Below are positions 35,450 to 43,786 of a DNA stretch of 64,000 nucleotides, piece after piece (within the stretch, counting starts at the first letter, position 1; every line of letters starts with the position of its first letter). Source of the DNA: CAWAPS01 sp963783945 (GTDB taxonomy: Bacteria; Actinomycetota; Acidimicrobiia; Acidimicrobiales; Palsa-688). The translations under genes and the position numbers were made by a program. The notes below the pieces were generated by a model, which was not told the DNA's origin, made no database searches, and saw only the letters and a program-made list of their open reading frames with translations. The stretch spans positions 9,212 to 73,211 of the forward strand of contig CAWAPS010000010.1 in the NCBI GenBank assembly GCA_963783945.1, written 5' to 3'.

Positions 35450-36436
35450 GTGACTGTGGGGGAAGTGCTGGTCGGCAACTGGGAAATGACGGCGTGTTGC
35501 GCCGACGGTCCCGCTCCTGCCGAGCCGGACCTGGTTCCTGACGCCGCCTCGTCCGGGCCGGTTATGCGGGTGCCGATCGGAGATCTATGGGTGGGGGAAT
35601 CCCCGCGTCTGGGTCAGGTGCGCTTGGCCCATCTAAGGGTGATGGCCGAGCTCGCTGGAGCTTGGCCCCCACTGTTAATCACCCGGTGGGGGCGTATCGT
35701 AGATGGTCACTATCGGTATCTGGCAGCCCGCCGTCTGAGCCTTACCCATGTCGACTGTGTCGTATTTAACGGTGCTGACAGCGACGCTTTCGTGGAAGCC
35801 GTGCGCAGGAACGTCACCCAGGGACTTGCCTTGACGCTACCGGAACGGAAAAATGCCGCTCGTCGCATCCTTGCGGATCGGCCGGGGTGGTCGGATCGCA
35901 GGATCGCTGAGTTGTGCGGGCTCACCCATAAGACGGTGGGCCGGCTCCGCCAAGACGGCATCCGTCAAGGTGGGGAATTTCTCCACCTTGACGCTAGGCA
36001 AGGGCGCGATGGGAAGTCACGGGCGGTGAACCCGCTCGCAGTCCGGACCCGGATCATCGAGGCGATAGAACAGGAACCGGGCGCTTCGCTCCGTCACCTG
36101 GCAAGGATGTCGGGAAGCACTCACGAAACTGTGCGGGCGGTTCGTCGCCGCATCCAACAAGCACCGCTGTCTTCGGGGCGAGGTACATCCGACAACCAGC
36201 TGCGGAGACCTCCGGTGAACCCCTCGAGGGACGCGGCCTTCATCTCCACCGAAAGCGGAACATCGTTCGCAGAGTGGTTCGGGCAGACTTCGATAACCCC
36301 AGAATGGGTTAACTATCTGGACGCGGTCCCGCTCAGTCGCGTGTACGAGGTCGCCGACGAAGCCCACAGGCGGGCCACCGCTTGGGCTGAATTCGCCGCC
36401 ACCCTCGCTTCTCGAGTTAATCGCCGGAGCAGTTGA
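35444..36436 (+). CDS. StrR/ParB-like nuclease-fold transcriptional regulator, 330 aa
   Basis: An N-terminal ParB-type domain (RVPIGDLWVGESPRLGQVRL, PPLLITRWGRIVDGHYRYLA, ALTLPERKNAARRILADRPG) is followed by an HTH (WSDRRIAELCGLTHKTVGRL). A second HTH-like segment follows (GASLRHLARMSGSTHETVRA), then a C-terminal helical part. The layout is that of StrR-type activators, known from antibiotic clusters, here beside catabolic genes. GTG 35444 or 35450 is the start. The stop is 23 bases before the dioxygenase ATG, so it is first in that operon and divergent from tetR. Confidence 0.75.
   Translation: MAVTVGEVLVGNWEMTACCADGPAPAEPDLVPDAASSGPVMRVPIGDLWVGESPRLGQVRLAHLRVMAELAGAWPPLLITRWGRIVDGHYRYLAARRLSLTHVDCVVFNGADSDAFVEAVRRNVTQGLALTLPERKNAARRILADRPGWSDRRIAELCGLTHKTVGRLRQDGIRQGGEFLHLDARQGRDGKSRAVNPLAVRTRIIEAIEQEPGASLRHLARMSGSTHETVRAVRRRIQQAPLSSGRGTSDNQLRRPPVNPSRDAAFISTESGTSFAEWFGQTSITPEWVNYLDAVPLSRVYEVADEAHRRATAWAEFAATLASRVNRRSS
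35963..35993. promoter_or_regulatory. Intragenic palindrome shared with 43689-43719
   Basis: CGTCAAGGTGG (35963-35973) and CCACCTTGACG (35983-35993) are perfect arms within the regulator gene, encoding RQGGEFLHLDA between its two DNA-binding parts. The left arm and loop, GTCAAGGTGGGGAATTT, match 16 of 17 bases of the palindrome upstream of the amidohydrolase at 42268. This may be a binding site or a remnant of an IS21-type end. Confidence 0.6.
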
Positions 36437-36459
36437 ATAGAAAGAAGGACGAGACGACA

Positions 36460-37278
36460 ATGACAACGGCTACCGAAGAGGACATCCGCCTGGAGCGGGT
36501 GACCGGCAACACCGGAGCGGTCGTTCACGGCGTCCGCTTGGGCGAGACGCAGCCAGAGACGGCAGTAGAGACGCTTCGACATGCAGTCCACGAGTTCGGT
36601 GTGCTGTTCTTCGAGTTCAAAGAGGTGCTCGACGCTTCACAGTTCCGGGCGTTCGCCGACATCTTCGGCGAGCCCGAGGAGACTTATGCACTCAGGCCGA
36701 TCGATAATAACGGCAAGGTGAACGACATCGACAGCGTGATGGACTCGAACGTCACGCCGATGGAGGAGTTTCGAACCAATGTTTGGCACACAGACGGCGC
36801 CCCGCTCGAGTGCCCCCCTCAGATGGCTATGTTGACTGCGGTCGAGCTGCCGGAGGCGGGGGGAGACACCATGTGGGCGAGCATGTACGCCGCCTGGGAG
36901 GGCCTGTCGTCGTACTACCAGCGGCTGCTCGACGGTATGGAAGCCTTGCAGAGTACCGTGCGGCTGCCCTTTCTCGATAAGCGCAGCACGGTGCATCCGG
37001 TGGCGCCGCGAGACCCTGTAACCGGCCAGAGGATGCTTTACGTGAACTCGGGCTACACGGAGCGCATCCTGGGTGTCACAGACCACGAGAGCGAAGCGCT
37101 GCTGCGAATGCTCTTCGAACACGTCAACACCCCGGAGTTCCACGTGCGGCTCCGATGGCGCCTCGGAACAGTCGCGGTTTGGGACGAGCGCGCCACCCAG
37201 CATCGAGGCGTGGCAGACTTCTCCGGCACCCGCAAGCTTCGCCGCCTCACCTTCCCCGGAGAGCGTCTGGCCGCATGA
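36460..37278 (+). CDS. TauD/TfdA-family Fe(II)/2-oxoglutarate dioxygenase, 272 aa
   Basis: Jelly-roll 2OG dioxygenase with the metal triad His-x-Asp in NVWHTDGAP (about residues 110-112) and the distal His in QHRGVADFSGTRKLRRLTF (about 248), plus the 2OG-binding Arg a few residues later. It would hydroxylate or remove a group from an acidic substrate using oxygen and 2-oxoglutarate. The start is ATG 36460 with AAGGA ten bases upstream; an in-frame TTG 36433 overlapping the regulator stop is the alternative. It lies second in the operon after the StrR-like regulator and before the BKACE gene. Confidence 0.9.
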   Translation: MTTATEEDIRLERVTGNTGAVVHGVRLGETQPETAVETLRHAVHEFGVLFFEFKEVLDASQFRAFADIFGEPEETYALRPIDNNGKVNDIDSVMDSNVTPMEEFRTNVWHTDGAPLECPPQMAMLTAVELPEAGGDTMWASMYAAWEGLSSYYQRLLDGMEALQSTVRLPFLDKRSTVHPVAPRDPVTGQRMLYVNSGYTERILGVTDHESEALLRMLFEHVNTPEFHVRLRWRLGTVAVWDERATQHRGVADFSGTRKLRRLTFPGERLAA

Positions 37279-37510
37279 GCCGGACAGGGTGCGGCCCGAC
37301 CGGATCCGCCCGGGTAGGTGATTGTCTTGGCAAAGTCGTCGGGGGAAGGGACGTCCGATGATGACCAAAAAGGAGCGCGACTGGGCTCATGAGCTCGTCC
37401 GTCGCCGGAACTCGGTCTCGACCGTATCGGGCTCGAGCCCGAGGCGCCGCCCTCGTGTCGCCTCACGTCGGCGTTGGTAGCTGACTTGAACCTGAGGAAG
37501 AGAGATCAAC
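37279..37510. other. Spacer before BKACE 1
   Basis: 232 bases without a gene; it ends with a GAAGAGAG ribosome binding site. Confidence 0.3.
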
Positions 37511-38413
37511 ATGGCACAGCCGAAGCTCGTCATCGAAGTCCGGGTCAACGAGTACGCCACTCGCGATACTAGTCCCCATGTCCCCTACGGGCCTGAAGAG
37601 GTAGCAAAGTCAGCTGTCGATTGCTGGCGGGCAGGCGCGTCGGTGGTTCATTATCACGCCAGTGATCCGGAGACGGGCGCGCCCTCTGCCGACGTGGGAA
37701 TCTACGCCGAGGTTGTTCGGCGGATCCGTCAGGAATGCGATCTCATCACCATGCCCACGCTGGGGGCACACATCATGCCCACCCCTGAGGGTCGGGTTGC
37801 GCACGTCGTTGAGATGGCGAAAGACCCCGTGACCAGGCCGGACTTCATACCGGTAGACATGCTGACCACCAATATGGGCATGTACGACCCCGAGCGTAAG
37901 GAGTTCGAGTGGGCCGACCGGGTGTACTCCAACACCGTGGACGCGCTCAGATATCTTTGCGAGACCGTGCGGGCGGTCGGTGTGAAGCCGGCGGCGATGA
38001 TGTGGAACGTCGCCGCGGTGCGGCTCACAGAGGCATTTGTCGAAATGGGCTTGTACGAGGAGCCGTTATTCTGTGAGCTGCCCCTGTTCTCCGATCGGTT
38101 AATGGCCTATGGGCATCCGGGAACGGTCAAGGGCATGCAGGCTCTTCTCGAGTTCTTTCCACCGCGGGCGAACTGGGTCTGGGTCGTGAACCTGGTCGGT
38201 GTCAATTCCTTCCCGGTGCTCGCTGGCGCGATTGAGTGTGGCGGTCACGTCGCACTCGGCATTGCCGACTATCCCTATGCCGAGCTGGGTTTCCCGACCA
38301 ACGCCGAGCTCGTCACCCGAATCGTCGAGATGGCGCACAGTATGGGCCGGGAGGTGGCCACGGCGACAGAGGCGCGTGAGATGCTCGGAGTGCAGTCTTG
38401 TTCTTCCCAGTAG
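37511..38413 (+). CDS. BKACE/DUF849 beta-keto acid cleavage-like enzyme 1, 300 aa
   Basis: TIM-barrel DUF849 protein of normal length. Known members cleave a beta-keto acid with acetyl-CoA to acetoacetate and a CoA ester, using Zn. The zinc motif His-x-His is in ASVVHYHASDPETG (His47, His49). The C-terminal motif, R-x-G-x-E-D in the characterised enzyme, reads GGHVALGIADYPY here: Arg and Glu both replaced by Ala, Asp kept. The loop equivalent to STGG is MPTLGA, and the KPE-type segment is KPAAMMW. Chemistry may therefore differ. ATG start with a GAAGAGAG leader. It precedes the molybdenum hydroxylase genes by 16 bases. Confidence 0.82.
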   Translation: MAQPKLVIEVRVNEYATRDTSPHVPYGPEEVAKSAVDCWRAGASVVHYHASDPETGAPSADVGIYAEVVRRIRQECDLITMPTLGAHIMPTPEGRVAHVVEMAKDPVTRPDFIPVDMLTTNMGMYDPERKEFEWADRVYSNTVDALRYLCETVRAVGVKPAAMMWNVAAVRLTEAFVEMGLYEEPLFCELPLFSDRLMAYGHPGTVKGMQALLEFFPPRANWVWVVNLVGVNSFPVLAGAIECGGHVALGIADYPYAELGFPTNAELVTRIVEMAHSMGREVATATEAREMLGVQSCSSQ

Positions 38414-38429
38414 TGTTAGATGAAGGCTT

Positions 38430-39305
38430 GTGAAACCACCGCCGTTCGAGTACCACCGTGCCGGGTCGGCCGACGAGGCCGTAGCCCTGCTCGCCGAATA
38501 TGGCGACGAGGCAAAGATCCTGGCCGGCGGGCAAAGCCTGGTTCCGCTCCTGAGCCTGCGGCTCGCCCATCCCGCCCATCTGGTTGATATCAACCCGGCC
38601 AGCGAGTTGGCCGCAGTTACCAACGGCAACGGCCTCCGGATGGGTGCGTTAGTGCGCCACCGCAGCGTGGAGCGCTCCGACCTCGTGCTTGACACCAATC
38701 CGCTGCTGGCTTTCGCCGTCCGCTTCATCGGTCACACCGCCATCCGAACGAGGGGAACCCTAGGAGGCAGCCTGGCCCACGCGGATCCAGCCGCCGAGCT
38801 ACCCACAGTACTAGCCGTCCTCGACGGATCAATAGAAGCGTGCAGCGCACGCGGGACCAGAACGATCTCGGCGAAGGAGCTCTTCCAAGGCTTTCTCACC
38901 ACCACCCTGGGCTCGGACGAGCTGCTCACGGCCGTCCAGGTACCGGTCTTGCCCGCCGGCACCGGATGGTCGTTCCAGGAGTTCAGCCGGCGCAGCGGTG
39001 ATTTCGCCATCGTCGGTGTCGCCGCGACCGTGCGTCTCGACGGTCGCGGTGATGTCGCGGAAGCGCGGCTCGCGTTCTCGGGAGTCGACAGCATTCCGGT
39101 ACGGGCGACCGCGGCGGAGTCGATACTGACCGGGGCAACCCCATCGGCAGAACTGTGGTCGACCGCAGCGCGAGAAGGCGCCGGACCGCTCGAACCGCCA
39201 GACGATATCCACGGCTCGGCCCCATATCGCCGGCATTTAGCCGGGGTCCTCGCAGAACGCGCCCTGGCCGAAGCACACCGCCGAGCGATGGAAGGAACCA
39301 GGTGA
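38430..39305 (+). CDS. Molybdenum hydroxylase FAD subunit (CoxM/xanthine dehydrogenase medium type), 291 aa
   Basis: FAD-binding signatures AGGQSLVPLLSLRLAHP (about residues 31-47) and TLGGSLAHADPAAELP (about 108-123) are intact, and the C-terminal CO dehydrogenase flavoprotein domain follows. It passes electrons from the 2Fe-2S subunit to the final acceptor. Start GTG 38430. Its stop overlaps a GTG (GTGA) that would begin the small subunit, the usual M-S-L order. It forms a complex with the two following genes. Confidence 0.92.
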   Translation: MKPPPFEYHRAGSADEAVALLAEYGDEAKILAGGQSLVPLLSLRLAHPAHLVDINPASELAAVTNGNGLRMGALVRHRSVERSDLVLDTNPLLAFAVRFIGHTAIRTRGTLGGSLAHADPAAELPTVLAVLDGSIEACSARGTRTISAKELFQGFLTTTLGSDELLTAVQVPVLPAGTGWSFQEFSRRSGDFAIVGVAATVRLDGRGDVAEARLAFSGVDSIPVRATAAESILTGATPSAELWSTAAREGAGPLEPPDDIHGSAPYRRHLAGVLAERALAEAHRRAMEGTR

Positions 39306-39794
39306 CGAAGGAATCAGTGGAGATGGTCGTCAATGGCCGACAGCGCGAAAGGCGCGACTGAGCCGCGAAAGACCTTGGCCGATTTCCTTCGCGAAGATCT
39401 GCAGCTGACGGGGACGCACCTCGGCTGCGAACACGGGGTCTGCGGTGCGTGCACCGTATTAGTGGACGACGAGCCGGTCCGATCCTGCCTCATGTTCGCG
39501 GTGCAGGCCGACGGCTCCGAAATCCTGACCATCGAGGGCCTGGAGGTCGACGGTCAGCTGGATCCGGTCCAAGAAGCCATGCGCGACAGCCACAGTTTCC
39601 AGTGCGGATTCTGCACACCGGGATTCGTCATGACAGCTTATGCGCTCCTGCGTGAGCGACCAGACATGACTGAGCAGGAATGGCGGGAAGAGCTGTCGGG
39701 CAACCTCTGTCGCTGCACCGGTTACCAATCGATCGTAGAAGGAGCACAGCTGGCGGCGCGTCGCCTCCTAGGGCATGGGGCGGTGGCACGATGA
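39302..39794 (+). CDS. Molybdenum hydroxylase 2Fe-2S subunit (CoxS type), N-terminus frameshifted
   Basis: Both iron-sulfur clusters are present: the plant-type CEHGVCGAC with the fourth Cys in VRSC, and the C-terminal QCGFC and CRC motifs. The domain in frame from ATG 39333 is complete from EPRKTLADFLRE onward. The expected first beta strand (GTG 39302: TKESVEMVVNGRQRERR) lies in another frame that ends in TGA at 39359-39361. So either one base is wrong near 39350 or translation starts at 39333 and the first strand is lost. The stop overlaps the large-subunit start (ATGA). Confidence 0.85.
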
Positions 39795-42139
39795 GATTTG
39801 TCGGGGAGCGGGTCCGCCGAGTCGAGGACCGCCGTATCCTCACCGGCCGAGGTAAGTACGTAGACGACGTGCAGCTACCGAACATGGTGCACGCTGCGTT
39901 CGTTCGGAGCCCATTCCCACACGCCCGCATCCAGCGGATCGACATAGATGCCGCTTTGGCGTCACCTAGCGTCGTTGCTGTCTTGAGCGGTGAGGACCTA
40001 CGGGGGCTCTCCCACCCCATCACTTCAGCAGTCCTGCCTCTCGGACCCAAATGGCCGACCTTCTATCCGCTTGCGACGGACAAGGTGCGCTTTGTCGGCG
40101 ACCTCGTCGCGATGGTGATAGCCGAGAGCCGCTACGAAGCTGAGGATGCCTGTGAGCTGGTCGAGGTCGACTACGACCCGCTACCCGCTGTCGCAAGCTA
40201 CAGCGACGCCCTCGATCCCGACCGACCTCCGCTCTTCGATGATCTCGGCGACAACGTCTTGGCGGCCAACGAGGTGGCAACGTTCGGTGACGTGGACGCG
40301 GCCTTCGCCGAAGCGGACCGGGTGCTCACCGTGACGTTCCAGCAGCACCGGGTGGCCAATGTGCCGATGGAGACACGTGGCGCGGTGGCTGATTACGACC
40401 CTTCGTCGGGGGAGCTCACCTACTACGCGTCGACACAGAACCCCCATGGCCTGCGCATGCAGCTAGCCAACACGATCGGGCATCCCATGGAACGCCTCCG
40501 GGTGCTGGCCAACGATGTGGGCGGCGCTTTCGGGCTAAAGGGTAACGTCGCACGCGAGGATTTCTGTGTGGCGGTGGCGTCGAAGAAGCTGAGCCGACCA
40601 GTGAAATGGATCGAGGACCGGAGCGAGCACCTGCTCGCTTCAGGTCACGCCCGGGAGGAGACTGCCGAGGCGCAGGCGGCGGTCAAGGACGACGGGACGC
40701 TGCTCGGCATCAAGGTGAAGCTGATCATGGACGCCGGGGCCTACCCGAACGTGCCATTTCCGTCGACGATGTTCCCTCTCACTATGCAAATGATGCTGCC
40801 CGGGCCCTACCGAGTGAGGGGGTTCTGCTTCGAGTCGTCGGTTGTTTGCACGAACAAGGCGAGCTATAGCGCTTACCGAGGTCCTTGGGAGATGGAGACC
40901 TGGGTGCGCGAGCGACTACTGGACATCGTGGCTCACGAGCTCGGCATCGATCCCGCCGAGATCCGGCGCAAGAACATGGTGCTCGGTGAACCCGACGATC
41001 GGCTGATCACCGGGCTTTCCCTGGCCGGAACTTCGTCGCGCCAGTCGCTAGATCGGGCGGTGGAGTTGGTCGACTACGAGGCCTTCCGGAAGTTGCAAGC
41101 GGCAGCGGCCGCCGAAGGCCGGTACCTCGGAATCGGGATTGCCACCTTTATCGAGGCCGCGCCCGGCCCATCGGAGATCCGTAGCGGCGGAGGTGCCTTC
41201 GCGAGGGAACGAGCCAAGGCGGCGCTCCAACCAGACGGGCACCTTGTGGTGACCACCTCCCAGACTCCGCACGGCCAGGGCCACGAGACAACCCTCGCTC
41301 AAGTCGCCGCCGATGAGATGGGGGTGCCGCTCGAGCACGTGCGCGTGGTGTACGGAGACACCCGACAGGCCCCCTTCACCGTGCTGGGTACCGGCGCCAG
41401 CCGGGCATCCACGTGGGCATCAGGCGCGGTGATCATGACGACCCGCAAGCTCAAAGAGCAGATACTCGCGATCGCCTCGGAGATGCTGGAAGTCAGCGCC
41501 GAAGACCTCGAGATCGTCGATGGATCAGCGACGCCGAAGGGGGTACCGCAAAAGGCGATCCCCCTTGCCCAGATCGCCATGCGCGCATTGATGGACCCCG
41601 CGAATCTCCCGGCCGGCGTCGACTCCCGACTGGAGGCAGACGAGGCATTCACCGGTGAGCACATCACCGGAAGCGGATGGTCGGGCGGTACCCACGTTTG
41701 CACCGTAGAGGTCGACGTCGCCACCGGGCGAGTAATCATCCTGCGTTACCTCGTAGTGGAAGACTGCGGTCGGGTCATCAACCCGGCCATAGTCGAGGGC
41801 CAGGTCCGAGGTGGCGTCGCCCAGGGCATCGGCGAGGTCCTGTTCGAGCATGCCGCATACGACAAGGAAGGCAACTTCCTCGCAGGCACCTTTATGGACT
41901 ACCTTTTGCCCACGAGTGCCGAGATCCCGTCGATCGAGATCGACCACCTCGAGACAGACCCCGAAGGGGAGTTCGGGTTCCGCGGTGTCGGCGAAGGCGG
42001 AGCCATTGTGGCGCCGGCCACCCTCACGAATGCAATCGACGACGCCCTGCAGCCATTCGGGGTCCGTGTGTGCCAGCAGTACTTGCCTCCTGCCAAAGTA
42101 CTCGAATTGGTCGGCGCCTTCGCCCCGAACGCCCCCTAA
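39791..42139 (+). CDS. Molybdenum hydroxylase large (molybdopterin) subunit, CoxL-like, 782 aa
   Basis: Full-length xanthine-oxidase-family large subunit. N-terminal GERVRRVEDRRILTGRGKYV, the substrate-channel DVGGAFGLKG, QTPHGQGHETT for molybdopterin binding, and the catalytic glutamate in GVGEGGAI (about residues 733-738) are present. The active-site loop reads AYRGPW (about 362-367), neither AYxCSFR of true CO dehydrogenase nor AYRGAGR of form II proteins. It should hydroxylate an unsaturated carbon next to a heteroatom or an aldehyde. The start ATG 39791 overlaps the small-subunit stop. Maturation (MoCD cofactor, chaperone) genes are not in the window. Confidence 0.93.
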   Translation: MRFVGERVRRVEDRRILTGRGKYVDDVQLPNMVHAAFVRSPFPHARIQRIDIDAALASPSVVAVLSGEDLRGLSHPITSAVLPLGPKWPTFYPLATDKVRFVGDLVAMVIAESRYEAEDACELVEVDYDPLPAVASYSDALDPDRPPLFDDLGDNVLAANEVATFGDVDAAFAEADRVLTVTFQQHRVANVPMETRGAVADYDPSSGELTYYASTQNPHGLRMQLANTIGHPMERLRVLANDVGGAFGLKGNVAREDFCVAVASKKLSRPVKWIEDRSEHLLASGHAREETAEAQAAVKDDGTLLGIKVKLIMDAGAYPNVPFPSTMFPLTMQMMLPGPYRVRGFCFESSVVCTNKASYSAYRGPWEMETWVRERLLDIVAHELGIDPAEIRRKNMVLGEPDDRLITGLSLAGTSSRQSLDRAVELVDYEAFRKLQAAAAAEGRYLGIGIATFIEAAPGPSEIRSGGGAFARERAKAALQPDGHLVVTTSQTPHGQGHETTLAQVAADEMGVPLEHVRVVYGDTRQAPFTVLGTGASRASTWASGAVIMTTRKLKEQILAIASEMLEVSAEDLEIVDGSATPKGVPQKAIPLAQIAMRALMDPANLPAGVDSRLEADEAFTGEHITGSGWSGGTHVCTVEVDVATGRVIILRYLVVEDCGRVINPAIVEGQVRGGVAQGIGEVLFEHAAYDKEGNFLAGTFMDYLLPTSAEIPSIEIDHLETDPEGEFGFRGVGEGGAIVAPATLTNAIDDALQPFGVRVCQQYLPPAKVLELVGAFAPNAP

Positions 42140-42267
42140 ATGACAGGAATTGTCAGCTTGGCGTGAGGGCTTCAAAGTCCGGAAACCACGGTGAGGGGGT
42201 TCTCCGCCAGCGCGAAGGTCCGACGCGAGGTGTGCCGAGCGTGTGAGCTACGTCGTCGGAGGTCTTG
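42140..42267. other. Convergent intergenic region
   Basis: It contains TGACA-GGAAT-TGTCA near 42141, a small inverted repeat that could mark the transcript ends; no T-run. Confidence 0.35.
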
Positions 42268-43608
42268 TCAATGCCAGGTGCCGTGGGCGCGAAAGGCCAA
42301 GGTCGAGATGTTGTGTATGTAGGGATATCTGCTCAGATCAGGTTCAGCCGAAAGTTCTTCGACTCGTGGTCCGATCCTGTCGGCGATCTTACGCAAGGCC
42401 CCGCCATCCAGCCTGGGGTAGGCGTCCAACGAGTTATAGCCGACGATCCTGCGGACCTTCTCGACCGGAAGCTGGTGATAGGTGTTGGCCAACGCCAGCC
42501 GGGTCATCGGGTGCTCCGTGGGATCCTCCGAGTAGGTGAAGGTTCCTTCGGGGTGCGGATAGTCGGAACCCCACAAGAAGCGGTCCTCGCGGCCGATGTC
42601 GACTGCGGCCTGGGCCTCCGTGCGGGACTGGAAACTGTTGCCCAGCCACACGTTGGTGGCCATGTACTCACTCGGGAGCTTGGGCAGAGGGTTGTCTTTG
42701 CGAATGCTTCTGGTGCGGAACACCGAGTCCATCTTCTGGCTCATCTCCGCCCAGATCACCCCGGGCACTTCCGTAACGACCAGCTTCAGATTGGGATGGC
42801 GCTCGAAAACACCGAAGAATACGAGTGCATACACCACCCGTGTTCCCCACTCGGCTGAATCGAGCTGGGCGAGCTGGCGATGGCCCTCCGTTGGCATCAG
42901 CGCGCCCCCGTGGGCATGGCCGGCCGACGGAGGCTGGGCGCCAATATGGGTCGCCAAGGACATGTCCAAATCGGCCGCGGCAGCGAAGAAACGCTCGAAG
43001 GAGGGGTCGTCCGGTTGTACGTTCCCGTTAGCCCCGATTGCTGGGAAATTCACCCCCCGCAGAGCGTGTTCGGCCGCCCATTCCAGGTCCCTGGTCGCCG
43101 CTTCGAGGTCCCAGAACGGCAGCTGCGCCAGCCCGACGTGACGATCCGGCTGGACGGAACAGAACTCGCTCAGCCACCGGTTGTAGACGGACCGTCCGAC
43201 TCCGATCAGTTCCCGGTCCTGCGCGGAAGCGGCGCTGTTGCCAAAGGAGTTCAGGACGTCGAATGGGAACGGCTCGCCGTTCAGACTGTTATGGAAGATC
43301 ACCCCGCCGGCCACACCGTCGCGGTCCATGTCCCGCAGCCGGGCATGGGGATCGTAGTGGCCTGCCGTCTTCAGATTGCGTCGACACCCGTTGCGATACT
43401 CGGCGGAGAATCTGCCGGCGGTCCAGAACATCTCCAAACCAACCTTCGGATCTGCGTATTCAGATGAGGCGAAGTCGTCGAACTGCTCCAGGTACATCTT
43501 GGGGCAATAGGGACGAAGGTCCTCGACGAGACGAGGACCGACATGAGTGTCGGCGGAAAAGACCATCATTGGCTCGTCTATTTGCGGTAAGACCACTTCA
43601 CCGTCCAC
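42268..43608 (-). CDS. Amidohydrolase (PF04909), 446 aa
   Basis: Decarboxylase-type amidohydrolase. N-terminal metal motif SADTHVGPRLVEDL (Asp-x-His), mid-protein His in LATHIGAQ, catalytic Asp in GSDYPHPEG. It also has the conserved EYRNGCRRNLKTAGHYDPHA and the VVTEVPGVIWAEM segment. It is a clear paralogue of the gene at 62576-63908: same length, same motifs and same distinctive C-terminus ending FRAHGTWH versus FRTHGPWD. The start is GTG 43608 after AGAG; an internal ATG pair (MMVFSAD) is possible. The palindrome at 43689-43719 is in its upstream region. Confidence 0.88.
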   Translation of the reverse strand: MDGEVVLPQIDEPMMVFSADTHVGPRLVEDLRPYCPKMYLEQFDDFASSEYADPKVGLEMFWTAGRFSAEYRNGCRRNLKTAGHYDPHARLRDMDRDGVAGGVIFHNSLNGEPFPFDVLNSFGNSAASAQDRELIGVGRSVYNRWLSEFCSVQPDRHVGLAQLPFWDLEAATRDLEWAAEHALRGVNFPAIGANGNVQPDDPSFERFFAAAADLDMSLATHIGAQPPSAGHAHGGALMPTEGHRQLAQLDSAEWGTRVVYALVFFGVFERHPNLKLVVTEVPGVIWAEMSQKMDSVFRTRSIRKDNPLPKLPSEYMATNVWLGNSFQSRTEAQAAVDIGREDRFLWGSDYPHPEGTFTYSEDPTEHPMTRLALANTYHQLPVEKVRRIVGYNSLDAYPRLDGGALRKIADRIGPRVEELSAEPDLSRYPYIHNISTLAFRAHGTWH

Positions 43609-43688
43609 TTCAACAGCTCTCCCTGGCTAAAAGGCGCTGTGACTCTACGCCTGTAGTAGTGTGTAGACGTTGTTCCATTCGCTTGGTC

Positions 43689-43719
43689 TGTCAAAGTGGG
43701 GAATTTTCCCAGTTTGACA
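43689..43719. promoter_or_regulatory. Palindrome upstream of amidohydrolase
   Basis: TGTCAAAGTGGG (43689-43700) and CCCAGTTTGACA (43708-43719) form 12-bp arms with one mismatch. On the minus strand the right arm gives a TTGACA -35 box pointing toward the gene starting at 43608. Related to the intragenic palindrome at 35963. Confidence 0.55.
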
Positions 43720-43786
43720 CCTGGGCCCCTTCGCGTTCAGATCGCCCAGTTCGTAGGTTCCGGCTCGAGCTGGGTGCTGGGACCTG

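Noticed and set aside
35963..35993. Rho-independent terminator
   Set aside because: It lies inside an intact reading frame and has no T-run; a shared regulatory or IS-derived palindrome fits better.
39791..42139. Annotation as carbon-monoxide dehydrogenase
   Set aside because: The active-site loop is AYRGPW, not the Cys-containing AYxCSFR required for the Cu-Mo centre.
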